In this document: one piece after another, positions 44,199-53,163 of the stretch | Layout of the letters: each line of letters starts with the position of its first letter | How positions within the stretch are numbered: position 1 is the first letter of the stretch | Source of the DNA: Rhodococcus sp. ARC_M6 | GTDB lineage: Bacteria > Actinomycetota > Actinomycetes > Mycobacteriales > Mycobacteriaceae | NCBI RefSeq assembly: GCF_022810305.1 | Contig: NZ_JALGQH010000017.1 | Location: forward strand, 1-64,000 | Direction: 5' to 3' | DNA length: 64,000 bases | Program-made: the position numbers and the translations under genes | Notes under the pieces: generated by a model | Told to the model about the DNA's origin: nothing | The model's input: only the letters and a program-made list of their open reading frames with translations | Databases searched by the model: none

Positions 44199-45092
44199 AT
44201 GAGTTCACGCGAACACAACAATGTCGTCGTCGGAGTAGACGGGTCGGACACGTCGTCCAGCGCGCTCCGCGAAGCTGCAAAGATTGCCGCGCAGCGCGAA
44301 TTGCGTCTCGATATCCTGCATGCGCTCGACTTTGCGCCGTACGGATTCGGCGGACCGTACATCGATGCGGGCGGCGTTTACGAATGGATCGAAGAAGCCG
44401 GTAAAGAAGTCCTCGCCGAAGCCGAGAAGTTTGCCCGCGAAGTCGCACCCACGGTGACCATTCACAGTGAGATCGCGATCGGCAGCCCGACGCAGTGGCT
44501 GTTGGAGAGTTCCGCAAAAGCGCGACTAGCGGTAGTTGGGGCGTCGTCGTCCGGCAAGACAGCGACGGCTGTTCTCGGCAATACGGCAGTCGGTGTGGCG
44601 AGCCACGGTAAGTGCCCCGTGATCGTCGTTCGCGAACGCGACGGCGTCGTACCGTCCGACGGGCCCGTCGTGGTGGGTGTCGACGGCAGTGCTCTGAGTG
44701 CTCAGGCCGTGGGCGCGGCGTTCGAGGAAGCGTCCTTCCGCGGCGTCGAGCTTGTGGCCGTTCACGTGTGGAGTGACCTCGGAACCGCAGCATTCGAGGA
44801 TCCTCGCGCCGCCGCGCTGGCGCCGCAGTCGTTCGAGGAGGAAGAGCACGCGGTACTGAGCGAAAGCCTGGCCGGATGGTGCGAGAAGTACCCCGACGTG
44901 GTCGTACGACGCGAAATCTACCTCGACAATCCGCGTGGACGTCTCCTCGAGTGGTCCGCCCGGGCGCAGTTGGTTGTTGTCGGTAGCCGAGGTCGTGGCG
45001 GTTTTCGCGGAATGCTCCTCGGATCGACCAGCAACACGCTGATCGCCAGCGCACAATGCCCGGTGATGGTGGTTCGTCCCGAAGATTCCTGA
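44199..45092 (+). CDS. Tandem-domain universal stress protein (copy 1)
   Basis: 297 residues made of two UspA domains (about 6-145 and 155-295). The second domain keeps the ATP-binding signature G-x2-G-x9-GS/T in VVGSRGRGGFRGMLLGSTS, while the first has a degenerate version (GASSSGKTATAVLGNT). Tandem-Usp proteins of this size belong to the DosR regulon in M. tuberculosis (such as Rv2623). AGGTGGGCAC just upstream supports the start. Followed by a long hairpin terminator. Confidence 0.9.
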   Translation: MSSREHNNVVVGVDGSDTSSSALREAAKIAAQRELRLDILHALDFAPYGFGGPYIDAGGVYEWIEEAGKEVLAEAEKFAREVAPTVTIHSEIAIGSPTQWLLESSAKARLAVVGASSSGKTATAVLGNTAVGVASHGKCPVIVVRERDGVVPSDGPVVVGVDGSALSAQAVGAAFEEASFRGVELVAVHVWSDLGTAAFEDPRAAALAPQSFEEEEHAVLSESLAGWCEKYPDVVVRREIYLDNPRGRLLEWSARAQLVVVGSRGRGGFRGMLLGSTSNTLIASAQCPVMVVRPEDS

Positions 45093-45109
45093 TCACTGAA
45101 GTTTGTGGC

Positions 45110-45149
45110 CTGGCCCGTTCATTTCGGTCACCGAATACGAACGGGCCAG
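45110..45149 (+). terminator. Long hairpin terminator after Usp copy 1
   Basis: Arms CTGGCCCGTTC (45110-45120) and GAACGGGCCAG (45139-45149), with inner TTCGG-TCA-CCGAA (45123-45135), giving 16 pairs in one stem with a 2/3-nt internal bulge. Confidence 0.8.
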
Positions 45150-45252
45150 TCACATGAATACGGACTCATGTTCCGTAGTGTTCGGGTGAGTAATGTTCGG
45201 CGTGAGGTGTGCCTGCAGCACACTCGGCAATCGTCAGGATTGGGGTTACAAC

Positions 45253-46293
45253 GTGCGTATCGGTATGGGATTGAACTACAGCGGCGGGTTCGCTGAAACA
45301 GTAGAAGAGGTCGGTGACCTCGAAAAGGCCGGTTTGGACATCGCCTTTGTCCCCGAGGCCTACTCGTTCGACGCTGTCAGCCAACTCGGTTACCTGGCGG
45401 CCAAGACATCGACCATTGAACTTGCCTCCGGCATCTTCCAGATCTACACCCGCACGCCGTCGCTGACCGCGATGACTGCAGCCGGCCTCGACTTCGTGTC
45501 CAACGGACGTTTTGTCATGGGCATCGGTGCTTCCGGCCCGCAGGTGATCGAAGGCTTTCACGGCGTCAAGTACGACGCTCCTCTGGGACGCACCCGCGAG
45601 GTAGTCGAAATCTGCCGCAAGGTGTGGCGCCGCGAGAAGGTCGAGTACCAGGGCAAGTATTACCAGGTGCCGCTGCCGGCTGAAAAGGGCACCGGGCTGG
45701 GCAAGCCGCTCAAGCTGATCAATCATCCTGTACGCGAGCGCATCCCGATCCTGATCGCATCGCTCGGCCCCAAGAACGTGGAACTGACCGCGGAAATCGC
45801 CGAAGGCTGGGAGCCTATCTTCTTCCATCCGGAGAAGGCTGCGAGCGTGTGGGGCGAGCCGATCGCCAAGGGTAAGGCCAAGCGCGATCCCAGTCTCGGT
45901 GAACTCCAGGTCTACGCATCCCCGGCGCTGGCCATCGGCGAGGACGTCGACCACATGCTCGACTGGGTGCGACCCAGCCTCGCCCTCTACATCGGCGGCA
46001 TGGGTGCCAAGGGCAAGAACTTCTACAACGACCTTGCCATCCGCTACGGCTACGAGGAAGCTGCCGCGAAGATTCAGGATCTCTACCTCGCCGGCAAGAA
46101 GGACGAAGCAGCAGCGGCTGTCCCGGACGAGTTGGTACGTGCTATCTCGCTCATCGGACCCGAAAGCTACGTCAAGGAACGCGTCGCAGCATTCGCGGAA
46201 GCCGGCGTCACCACCCTCAACGTCACCCCGTTGGCGGCTGATCGCGCGGGCCGTGTCGCGCTGATCGAGAAGTTCCGGAAGATTTGTGACTAA
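45253..46293 (+). CDS. LLM-class F420-dependent oxidoreductase
   Basis: 346 residues from the GTG at 45253; an in-frame ATG 20 codons upstream gives a Cys-rich, unlikely extension. Luciferase-like TIM barrel: 'MGLNYSGGFAETVEEVGDLEKAGLDIAFVPEAYSFDAVSQLGYLAAKTSTIELASGI', 'LDFVSNGRFVMGIGASGPQVIEGFHG' and 'PILIASLGPKNVELTAEIAEGW'. Family members use F420 to oxidise or reduce small organic substrates; length and sequence resemble mycobacterial Rv3520c-type proteins of unknown substrate. The stop codon is 1 nt before a 22-bp-arm palindrome. Confidence 0.85.
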   Translation: MRIGMGLNYSGGFAETVEEVGDLEKAGLDIAFVPEAYSFDAVSQLGYLAAKTSTIELASGIFQIYTRTPSLTAMTAAGLDFVSNGRFVMGIGASGPQVIEGFHGVKYDAPLGRTREVVEICRKVWRREKVEYQGKYYQVPLPAEKGTGLGKPLKLINHPVRERIPILIASLGPKNVELTAEIAEGWEPIFFHPEKAASVWGEPIAKGKAKRDPSLGELQVYASPALAIGEDVDHMLDWVRPSLALYIGGMGAKGKNFYNDLAIRYGYEEAAAKIQDLYLAGKKDEAAAAVPDELVRAISLIGPESYVKERVAAFAEAGVTTLNVTPLAADRAGRVALIEKFRKICD

Positions 46294-46294
46294 C

Positions 46295-46342
46295 TGCTGT
46301 GCGCCTTTATTAACCGCCCGCGGTTAATAAAGGCGCACAGCA
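46295..46342. repeat. Dispersed palindrome, 22-bp perfect arms (copy 2)
   Basis: Arms 46295-46316 and 46321-46342 are exact complements with a 4-nt loop. Twenty bases of each arm (GCTGTGCGCCTTTATTAACC) are identical to the copy at 33506-33551. It starts 1 nt after the LLM oxidoreductase stop codon, so it can work as a terminator here even though the other copy cannot. Confidence 0.82.
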
Positions 46343-46343
46343 A

Positions 46344-46361
46344 GGGGGACTTTGTGCACTT
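46344..46361. promoter_or_regulatory. DevR/DosR-box-like sequence
   Basis: GGGGGACTTTGTGCACTT: the first half GGGACTTT matches the DosR half-site GGGACTWW, the second half (GTGCAC against GTCCC) is weak. It lies about 290 nt upstream of Usp copy 2. A candidate only, given the distance and the imperfect second half. Confidence 0.3.
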
Positions 46362-46653
46362 ATGAGGCAACTGCTTGTACCCCTATCGTGAGGTGTGTGG
46401 CCAGGGTTTGTTCGTCAGCCCGCCGCAACCGGCCTCGTTGACGCCCGTCAGGGATGTTGGCGGGGCCGTCGCCGTGTTCGGGTTGCGCAGTCAACTCACG
46501 GACGGGACCGTCATGTCCGATTCGGGACCCTCTGGTGTTGATGACCCTATTTGCGGTACTCGGGCAATAGTGTGAAGGCAATAGTGTGGTGGCGGAGAAC
46601 TCCGTAGCACCGCGCTGCGCAGTGTCGAACAGTCTGATCGTGAAGGGACGAAC

Positions 46654-47541
46654 ATGAGTGCAAACCAACCCGTCGTCGTAGCAGTGGACGGCTCCGAGTC
46701 CGCGTCGTCGGCGGTTGTCTGGGCTGCTCACACGGCCGCGACATTGGGCCGTCCCCTTCACATCGTGACGGTGGTGCATATTCCGGCGTTCTACTACTCC
46801 GAGCCGTATCTGGCCGAGAGCTTCAAGGAGGAACTGCACCGCACAGCACGCGCGCGTCTCGACAGCGCCAAAATTCTGGCTCATCAGAGCGTCGACGGCG
46901 ATCTCGAGGTGGTGACCGAGCAACTTACCGGTAGCGTCTCCGATTCGCTGATCGAACTGTCGAAGCGCGCCTACCTGGTGGCGTTGGGTCCGCGTGGGCA
47001 CGGTGAATTCACCGGTCTGGTCGTCGGTTCGGTGACGGTTTCGCTTGTCTCGCACGGTGAATCGCCGGTAGCGGTGGTTCGGGGACGGACGTTGGATGGC
47101 CATCCGCCCACCGAGGGGCCCGTTGTGGTTGGCGTGGACGGTTCCGAGAACAGCATCGAAGCTATCGAGCATGCCTTCGAGCAGGCCTCGGCGCGTGGAG
47201 CCACACTCATTGCAGTCAACGTGTGGAGCGATGTCAGCGTGCAGCCTTCGCTGGGCGCAACTCCGGATGATCCACTGTGGAGCAGCATTCAGACCGGCGA
47301 AGAGGTGGTTCTGGCTGAGCAGTTGGCCGGGTTCACCGACCGGTACCCGGACGTTGTGGTCGAGCGCGTGGTGGCCCGGGATCGCCCGGTGCGAGTGCTC
47401 AGCGAATATGCCGAGACAGCGCAGCTGATCGTTGTCGGCAGTCGCGGACGCGGCGGCTTCGTGGGAATGCTCCTCGGCTCGACCAGTCGGGCACTCCTCC
47501 ACACCGCCGACTGTCCGGTACTGATTGTGCGGCACAAGTAG
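46654..47541 (+). CDS. Tandem-domain universal stress protein (copy 2)
   Basis: 295 residues, two Usp domains (about 5-145 and 155-293). Both keep parts of the ATP-binding loop: 'GPRGHGEFTGLVVGSVT' in the first and 'GSRGRGGFVGMLLGSTS' in the second, the latter almost identical to the loop of copy 1. The two Usp proteins are paralogues about 2.5 kb apart, divided by the LLM oxidoreductase gene. It lies 51 nt upstream of devR and may share its transcript, which would tie Usp expression to the redox/hypoxia regulator. Confidence 0.9.
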   Translation: MSANQPVVVAVDGSESASSAVVWAAHTAATLGRPLHIVTVVHIPAFYYSEPYLAESFKEELHRTARARLDSAKILAHQSVDGDLEVVTEQLTGSVSDSLIELSKRAYLVALGPRGHGEFTGLVVGSVTVSLVSHGESPVAVVRGRTLDGHPPTEGPVVVGVDGSENSIEAIEHAFEQASARGATLIAVNVWSDVSVQPSLGATPDDPLWSSIQTGEEVVLAEQLAGFTDRYPDVVVERVVARDRPVRVLSEYAETAQLIVVGSRGRGGFVGMLLGSTSRALLHTADCPVLIVRHK

Positions 47542-47592
47542 TACGCATTACGCGTTGTTTCCGATCGATTCAAAATTCCAAGAAGGGCTTCA

Positions 47593-48225
47593 ATGACTAC
47601 GCGCGTGTTCCTGGTCGACGATCACGAGATCGTCCGGCGTGGACTGTTCGATCTACTCGGCGGTGTCGAGGATTTCGAGGTGGTCGGTGAAGCGTCGTCG
47701 GTGCGGGAAGCCATGGCTGTGATCCCACAGCGCAACGTCGACGTCGCGGTCCTCGATGTGCGACTGGCAGACGGCAACGGCGTCGAGTTGTGCCGTGACC
47801 TCCGGTCGATGCTGCCGGACCTGCGGTGCCTGATGCTGACGTCGTATGCCGACGACGAAGCCCTGCTCGACGCCATCATGGCCGGCGCTTCGGGGTTTGT
47901 GCTGAAGCAGATCCTGGGCACGGATCTTGTTGCGGCAGTACGCACTGTGGGTCTCGGTGGTTCCTTGCTGGACAGCAGGGCCACCGAGGCATTGATGCAG
48001 CGCATCCGTAGTGAGCGCACGGCTGATCCCTTGGCTGAACTCTCCGACCAGGAACGTGCGGTGTTCGACCTCATCGGGGAGGGGCTGACCAACCGCGAGA
48101 TCGGCGCTCGACTCTTCTTGGCGGAAAAGACAGTCAAGAACTATGTGACGCGACTGCTCTCGAAGTTGGGTATGCAGCGCAGAACTCAGGCCGCAGTATT
48201 GGCCACCGAGTTGCGCAGCAAGTAG
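47593..48225 (+). CDS. devR: DevR/DosR-type response regulator
   Basis: 210 residues, NarL/FixJ class. Receiver domain with DDH pocket and phospho-acceptor Asp55 in [13 protein letters not shown], then a LuxR-type helix-turn-helix (about 150-208) '[45 protein letters not shown]'. Strong resemblance to M. tuberculosis DevR/DosR through both domains ([50 protein letters not shown]). It activates the dormancy response to hypoxia, NO and CO. The kinase gene devS is not downstream in the same direction but converges with a 1-nt gap. Confidence 0.92.
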   Translation: MTTRVFLVDDHEIVRRGLFDLLGGVEDFEVVGEASSVREAMAVIPQRNVDVAVLDVRLADGNGVELCRDLRSMLPDLRCLMLTSYADDEALLDAIMAGASGFVLKQILGTDLVAAVRTVGLGGSLLDSRATEALMQRIRSERTADPLAELSDQERAVFDLIGEGLTNREIGARLFLAEKTVKNYVTRLLSKLGMQRRTQAAVLATELRSK

Positions 48226-48226
48226 C

Positions 48227-49897
48227 TCAGGGTCTCTCGCGTCGCAGCGGCACCCGCCACACCAAGCGGGTGCCCTGCGGTTCGCGGTTACGGATTGTGC
48301 AAGTGCCACCGCAGTGTTCGGCACGTCGTTCCAGATTGTGCAGCCCGCTTTTGTGTACTCCGTCGGGGATGCCGTTACCGTCGTCGTCGATCGTGATCGC
48401 GAATTCGAGATTGGCAGTCACCGAGATGGTGATGGTATCGGCCTGCGCATGACGTAGCACGTTACTCAGACCCTCGCGGAGCACTGCTTCGGCATGCGGA
48501 TGGATGCCGGCCTTGACCAGCGTGTCGATGGCCCCGGAGAACTGCACGCTCGGAGTGACCGCCGATTGTGCTGTGGCATCGGCGATTACGTCGAGGAGGC
48601 GTCGACGCAAGCTTGTCGAGTCTGCGGTGGCTGGTGTCTGGAGATCGAAGATGGTGGTGCGGATTTCACGGACCGTCTGGTCCAGCTGTTCGAGCGACCT
48701 GGTGACGATGGCGCGTGCGGAGGCCGGGAGGCTCGAATCCGGGAGGGTGCTCTGCAGGCTCATCCCGCTGGCAAACAGGCGCTGAATGACGTTGTCGTGC
48801 AGATCGCGGGCAATGCGATCGCGGTCCGCGAGCACCGACAGTAGGCGTTGGCCGCGTTGTTTGCGATCGAATTCAATTGCCACAGAACCGAGCTCGGCCA
48901 TCGATTCGATTCGGGTGAGCTCGTCCGGGTCCCACAGCGTGTTTGTGGAATCAGAGGCGAGCAGGAGTGCGCCTACCACGCCGGACGCAATGGTCATCGG
49001 GGCAAGAACGGCGCTGATGGCCGTGGGGACCAATTCCGCTACAGCTCCGAGTTCGGTGAAGACCTGCACCTTGTGCGTTTGCCGAATAATGTTGAAAGGA
49101 TAAGTGTCTGCCGGAATTCGTATTCCTCGCGAAGTGGGTCGAGCACTGGCAGCAGTGTGGACCTGCGCGTAGCCGTCTTCACAGATGACCACGATGACGT
49201 CGTCGGCGCCGGTAAGGTCGCGGACCCGAGTGGCGAGAAGTTGCAGGCCGTCTTCGAGGGAGTCGCCTGCCAGCAGTCTTGTCCGTACGGCTGACATTGC
49301 GGTGAGCCATCTTTCGCGGGTCCGAGACTGTTCGAACAAGCGGGCATTCTCGGCGGCCATTCCGGCTGCGATGGCGAGGGCCTCGAGGATGACTTCGTCT
49401 TCTTCGGTGAACTCTGCGGCGCCGCGCTTCTCAGTGAGGTAGATGCTGCCGAACACCTCGCCTCGCATCATGATCGGTGCACCCAGGAAGCTGTCCATCG
49501 GAGGATGATTGGCGGGAAAGCCGACAGATTCCGGATGTGCGCCCAAGTGTGAGACTCGCAGCGTCTTGGGATCGTTCATGAGGACACCGAGCACGCCGTG
49601 GCCTTCCGGGAAGTGTCCCATCGTTTGCCGCAGGGGTTCGTCGATGCCCTCGTATACGAACTCAGCGAGGCCACCGCTGGGCGCACGCACGCCCAATGCG
49701 CCGTACCGGCAATCCAACACGGTGGTTGCTGCGGTGATGATGCGCTGCAAAGTCAGATCGAGATCGAGACCGGAACCGACAACGAGAACGGCTTCGAGAA
49801 GCCGGTGGAGCGTGGGGATATCGGCGTCGGTATGAGCAAGTCGCTCGAGTACCTCGCCGAAAGTTCGTGTCGGACTGTGGCCCGAAGAATCGATCAT
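48227..49897 (-). CDS. devS: DevS/DosT-type GAF sensor histidine kinase
   Basis: 556 residues. GAF-A (about 40-185) contains 'SVGFPANHPPMDSFLGAPIM', where His131 aligns with the haem-ligand histidine of mycobacterial DevS (His149). GAF-B (about 205-345) follows, then a HisKA_3 dimerisation domain with His367 in ARDLHDNVIQRLFASG and a HATPase domain with 'LREGLSNVLRHAQA' and 'DDGNGIPD'. It should sense O2, NO or CO by haem and phosphorylate DevR. It lies on the opposite strand to devR; in M. tuberculosis devR and devS are in one operon. Confidence 0.92.
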   Translation of the reverse strand: MIDSSGHSPTRTFGEVLERLAHTDADIPTLHRLLEAVLVVGSGLDLDLTLQRIITAATTVLDCRYGALGVRAPSGGLAEFVYEGIDEPLRQTMGHFPEGHGVLGVLMNDPKTLRVSHLGAHPESVGFPANHPPMDSFLGAPIMMRGEVFGSIYLTEKRGAAEFTEEDEVILEALAIAAGMAAENARLFEQSRTRERWLTAMSAVRTRLLAGDSLEDGLQLLATRVRDLTGADDVIVVICEDGYAQVHTAASARPTSRGIRIPADTYPFNIIRQTHKVQVFTELGAVAELVPTAISAVLAPMTIASGVVGALLLASDSTNTLWDPDELTRIESMAELGSVAIEFDRKQRGQRLLSVLADRDRIARDLHDNVIQRLFASGMSLQSTLPDSSLPASARAIVTRSLEQLDQTVREIRTTIFDLQTPATADSTSLRRRLLDVIADATAQSAVTPSVQFSGAIDTLVKAGIHPHAEAVLREGLSNVLRHAQADTITISVTANLEFAITIDDDGNGIPDGVHKSGLHNLERRAEHCGGTCTIRNREPQGTRLVWRVPLRRERP

Positions 49898-49924
49898 TAG
49901 CGAAGCATATCGGTTCGTGAGTGC

Positions 49925-50620
49925 TCAGATTGCGCGAGTTCGACCGTCCCACCACTGTTTCCAATGATGTTCGATCTCCGAGAACTCGTCGTCGCTGAGA
50001 TTGTAGGTGGCCAGAAGGATTTGGAGTCCTGGCTGGGGGCGGTGCGGGCCCGCGGGCTGCGTTGCGCAGACCAATAATCCGGGACCAAGGTCTTCGATTG
50101 TCACTCCTGTTTGCAGGTCGCTCACGTAGTCGACGACGCCTTCGGCGTAATCCCCGGGAGCCAGAGTGGCGTTGTAGCGGGTGCCGGGCACCGCTGCGAC
50201 GGAGTCGAGTCCGAGAACAGAAGCAGCTGTTTCGCCGGGGCGGAGTGGGCCGTCGAGATAAATTGTTCTGCGCTCGGCCAATCCGTGGTGCTCGACGCCG
50301 AACTTCAAGAAATGCAGGAAGGTTGTCCAGCCTTCGGTGACGTCCGCGAACCACTCGTCGTCGGGGCGTCGAGGTGGGCGAGTGATACGGACGATCGTCG
50401 TGCCGTCATTTTCGATGAGGGAGAATTGATCGCCGTTGCCGAGTGTGAGGGTGAACGCATCGGGATCGGCTTCAGCCGTGGAGTAGATGTACTCGATCTC
50501 GTCGTCGAGTTCGGCGCAGTCCCAGCCGTGCCATCGCCGAATCAGTGTGGGATCGATGAGCGCAGGCCACAGGGCAGCGCGCGGTGATACGACGGATACT
50601 TCGATTACCGTTTCGGTCAC
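49925..50620 (-). CDS. SRPBCC/AHSA1-type protein
   Basis: 231 residues, GTG start. An AHSA1-like SRPBCC domain (about 1-125: 'TETVIEVSVVSPRAALWPALIDPTLIRRWHGWDCAEL', 'DEWFADVTEGWTTFLHFLKFGVEHHG') is followed by a second lipid-cavity-like half with 'GETAASVLGLDSVAAVPGTRYNA'. Such proteins bind hydrophobic ligands or act as small cyclases; no catalytic signature is seen. It is 27 nt upstream of devS on the same strand and might be co-transcribed with it. Confidence 0.75.
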   Translation of the reverse strand: MTETVIEVSVVSPRAALWPALIDPTLIRRWHGWDCAELDDEIEYIYSTAEADPDAFTLTLGNGDQFSLIENDGTTIVRITRPPRRPDDEWFADVTEGWTTFLHFLKFGVEHHGLAERRTIYLDGPLRPGETAASVLGLDSVAAVPGTRYNATLAPGDYAEGVVDYVSDLQTGVTIEDLGPGLLVCATQPAGPHRPQPGLQILLATYNLSDDEFSEIEHHWKQWWDGRTRAI

Positions 50621-50645
50621 GGAACGAACGGTACCGGTAGTGGAA

Positions 50646-50972
50646 TTACATTGCGACGGTCAGCAGGAATGCGACGTCTTCGAGTGCCTCGACACTGTGG
50701 CGCTGGGCGGGGACGGAGAGGAAATCTCCGGTGGAACCCTTCCACTGATCGTCACCGCAGATGAGGTTGAGTTTGCCGCTGAGCACCAGCAACGTTGCTT
50801 CGCCGGGGCTGTCATGCTCGGCGAGACTCTTGCCGGCACTGAGCGCGATCACTGTTTGCCGCAGGCTGCGCTGATGGCCGCCATAGACAGTTTGGGAACT
50901 GCGACCGCTGCTGGCAGTGGCCGCCAGCTTCAACTGTTGGCGAGCGAGGGCTGTCAGTGACTTCTTGTCCAT
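50646..50972 (-). CDS. Small cupin-fold protein
   Basis: 108 residues from the ATG at 50970-50972. A single cupin domain with 'SLAEHDSPGEATLLVLSGKLNLICGDD' and 'GDFLSVPAQRHSVEALEDVAFLLTVA', matching cupin motifs 1 and 2; His53, Glu58 and His92 could bind metal. Length and pattern fit LuxR-like cupins annotated as stress or metal-binding proteins. It lies 25 nt upstream of the SRPBCC gene, in the same direction. Function unknown. Confidence 0.75.
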   Translation of the reverse strand: MDKKSLTALARQQLKLAATASSGRSSQTVYGGHQRSLRQTVIALSAGKSLAEHDSPGEATLLVLSGKLNLICGDDQWKGSTGDFLSVPAQRHSVEALEDVAFLLTVAM

Positions 50973-51060
50973 CGAAGACCTCTCGGGGTTGCTGCGATCA
51001 TCTCGGTTCCCCGAGTATGACCGACGCGCGTCCGGCGTGCCTGACGAACGGACTAAGTGA

Positions 51061-51567
51061 TCAGTTAGTCGATTCGTTGCGATTGTATTCCAGCCAGCGG
51101 AACCGGAGCCCGCTTTTTTCCGACGTCTGCCAGGTCTCGTCGGAACGCAGTGTCCACTCGGGTCCGACGACGGGAGCATACGCGTCACCAGCAATGTCGA
51201 GGTCAATTTCGGTGACGAGTAGTTTGGTTGCGAATGGCATTGCTGCCGAATAGATTTGACCGCCGCCGATGACACAGATATCAGCGTCGGACAGTGCCAG
51301 TGCCTCGTCGAGACTGTGCGCAGCTTCGGCGCCGTCGGCAGCCCAGGTGGTGTCGCGGGTGACAACAATATTTCGGCGACCACTGAACGGCCGGAACTTG
51401 GGCGGTATGGAATCCCATGTCAACCGGCCCATGATCACCGGATGGCCCATGGTGACGCTTTTGAAGTACGCCATGTCCTCGGAGAGGCGCCACGGAATGG
51501 TGTTGCCTTCGCCGATGACACGATTGTTCGCCTGAGCCCAGACGAGCGTGACTGCGCGCTCACTCAT
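51061..51567 (-). CDS. dfrA: Dihydrofolate reductase
   Basis: 168 residues with standard DHFR features: 'LVWAQANNRVIGEGNTIPWRLSEDMAYFK' (Asp acid residue in EDM), 'HPVIMGRLTWDSIP' and 'ICVIGGGQIYSAAMP'. It reduces dihydrofolate to tetrahydrofolate with NADPH, completing the cycle started by thymidylate synthase encoded 2 nt upstream. Same gene order as thyA-dfrA in M. tuberculosis. Target of trimethoprim-type drugs. Confidence 0.95.
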   Translation of the reverse strand: MSERAVTLVWAQANNRVIGEGNTIPWRLSEDMAYFKSVTMGHPVIMGRLTWDSIPPKFRPFSGRRNIVVTRDTTWAADGAEAAHSLDEALALSDADICVIGGGQIYSAAMPFATKLLVTEIDLDIAGDAYAPVVGPEWTLRSDETWQTSEKSGLRFRWLEYNRNESTN

Positions 51568-51569
51568 GA

Positions 51570-52370
51570 TCAGACCGCGACCGGTGCCTTGATGGCCGGA
51601 TGATGTTGGTATCCAAGGATTTCGACGTCCTCGAAGGTGTAGTCGAAGATGGAATCACGCTTGTTCAGCTTCAACGTCGGGAGGTCGAGTGGTGTCCGGC
51701 TGAGCTGCTCGGTGACCTGGTCGATGTGATTGTCGTAGACGTGGCAATCGCCGCCGGTCCAGATGAACTCACCCACGTCGAGACCGGCTTGCTGCGCCAT
51801 CATGTGCGTGAGGAGCGCGTAGCTCGCGATGTTGAACGGAACGCCCAGGAACATGTCGGCGCTGCGCTGGTACAGCTGGCAGGAGAGCTTGCCGTCGGCG
51901 ACATAGAACTGGAAGAACGCGTGGCACGGAGCGAGCGCCATCTGCGGAATATCGGCCACATTCCAGGCAGAGACGATGATGCGTCGGGAATCGGGATTGG
52001 ACCGCAAGGTTTCGACGGTCTGCGTGATTTGGTCGATGTGCTCGCCAGACGGAGTGGGCCAGCTGCGCCACTGCACGCCGTAGACGGGGCCGAGTTCGCC
52101 GTTCTCGTCGGCCCACTCATCCCAGATTTTGACGCCGTGCTCATGCAGCCAGGCAATGTTGGAATCGCCGCGCAGGAACCACAGCAGTTCGTTGACTATC
52201 GACTTGAGGTGCACCTTCTTGGTGGTGACCAAGGGGAAACCGTCGGCAAGATCGAAGCGCATCTGGTGACCGAAGATGCTGCGTGTGCCGGTGCCGGTGC
52301 GATCGGCTTTGGGAGTGCCGGTCTCCATCACGAGTTTCAGGAGATCTTCATAGGCGGTGGAGACAGTCAC
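51570..52370 (-). CDS. thyA: Thymidylate synthase ThyA
   Basis: 266 residues from the GTG at 52368-52370, which gives the start [11 protein letters not shown] aligned with mycobacterial ThyA; the open frame extends 17 codons upstream without support. Catalytic Cys149 is in [12 protein letters not shown], with '[12 protein letters not shown]' (dUMP-binding Arg), '[20 protein letters not shown]' and '[10 protein letters not shown]'. Makes dTMP from dUMP with methylene-tetrahydrofolate. First gene of a thyA-dfrA operon, divergent from cobF with a 37-nt gap. Confidence 0.95.
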   Translation of the reverse strand: MTVSTAYEDLLKLVMETGTPKADRTGTGTRSIFGHQMRFDLADGFPLVTTKKVHLKSIVNELLWFLRGDSNIAWLHEHGVKIWDEWADENGELGPVYGVQWRSWPTPSGEHIDQITQTVETLRSNPDSRRIIVSAWNVADIPQMALAPCHAFFQFYVADGKLSCQLYQRSADMFLGVPFNIASYALLTHMMAQQAGLDVGEFIWTGGDCHVYDNHIDQVTEQLSRTPLDLPTLKLNKRDSIFDYTFEDVEILGYQHHPAIKAPVAV

Positions 52371-52407
52371 GGCCAACAGTCTAGGGCACGCACGATAACC
52401 TCCTTCA

Positions 52408-53148
52408 ATGCATGAACTCATTGTGATCGGCGTCGGCGCTGGTGATCCCGATCAAGTGACGATCCAAGCTATCAAGGCTATGAACAGGGCCGATACGTTT
52501 TTTGTGATCGGCAAGGGGAGCGAAAAGCAGGATCTGGTGGACCTGCGAACCGGTATTCTCCGTGAACATGTGACCGGCGAATACCGCATAGTGGAGATCA
52601 CCGATCCACCGAGAGATCGGACACCTTCGGACTATGAAGGTGTTGTGGACGACTGGCACGACCGTCGGGCCTCGATCTTCGAAGAAAAATTTGCGGCCGA
52701 ACCCGGTGTCGGCGCGATCCTCGTCTGGGGCGACCCGTCGCTCTACGACAGCACACTGCGCATCGTCGAACGGGTTCTTGCTCGCGGCAATGTCACCTTC
52801 GACTACTCCGTGATTCCAGGAATCACCAGCGTCCAGTCCTTGGCCGCGCAGCACCGCATAGTGCTCAACCGCATCGGCGAACCGATCCACATCACCACCG
52901 GACGCAATCTTGCCGACGGGTTGCCCGACGGCGTCGACAACGCCGTCGTGATGCTCGACGCGAATTGCACCTTCACCGAGGTTGCCGGGGACGACGTCGA
53001 AATCTGGTGGGGCGCGTACCTTGGCACCCCCCACGAAGTATTGATCGCCGGGAACTTGCGCGATGTGGAAGACGAGATCGTGCGAGTGCGGGCCGAGTTG
53101 CGTCAGCGGCACGGCTGGATCATGGACACCTATCTGGTGCGTCGCTGA
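52408..53148 (+). CDS. cobF: Precorrin-6A synthase (deacetylating) CobF
   Basis: 246 residues in the tetrapyrrole methylase fold: '[37 protein letters not shown]', '[25 protein letters not shown]' and '[31 protein letters not shown]'. CobF methylates and deacetylates precorrin-5 in the aerobic cobalamin pathway. It is the only cobalamin gene in the window, as in M. tuberculosis where cobF is also separate from the main cob cluster. Confidence 0.93.
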   Translation: MHELIVIGVGAGDPDQVTIQAIKAMNRADTFFVIGKGSEKQDLVDLRTGILREHVTGEYRIVEITDPPRDRTPSDYEGVVDDWHDRRASIFEEKFAAEPGVGAILVWGDPSLYDSTLRIVERVLARGNVTFDYSVIPGITSVQSLAAQHRIVLNRIGEPIHITTGRNLADGLPDGVDNAVVMLDANCTFTEVAGDDVEIWWGAYLGTPHEVLIAGNLRDVEDEIVRVRAELRQRHGWIMDTYLVRR

Positions 53149-53163
53149 CGCACGTTCGGTTGG

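Larger units (their letters stand above)
46294..46653. other. 360-nt intergenic region between LLM oxidoreductase and Usp copy 2
   Basis: Contains the dispersed palindrome (46295-46342), a DevR-box-like half palindrome (46344-46361) and a 12-bp direct repeat GGCAATAGTGTG at 46563-46574 and 46577-46588, about 66-91 nt before the Usp start. No protein-coding gene with a credible start was seen. Confidence 0.5.

Noticed and set aside
44182-45153. 323-codon minus-strand frame opposite Usp copy 1
   Set aside because: Arg-rich low-complexity translation without domains; the plus frame is a clear Usp protein.
46375-46575. 66-codon plus-strand frame before Usp copy 2
   Set aside because: No ribosome site, no similarity, and it lies in a region of repeats and possible promoter sites.
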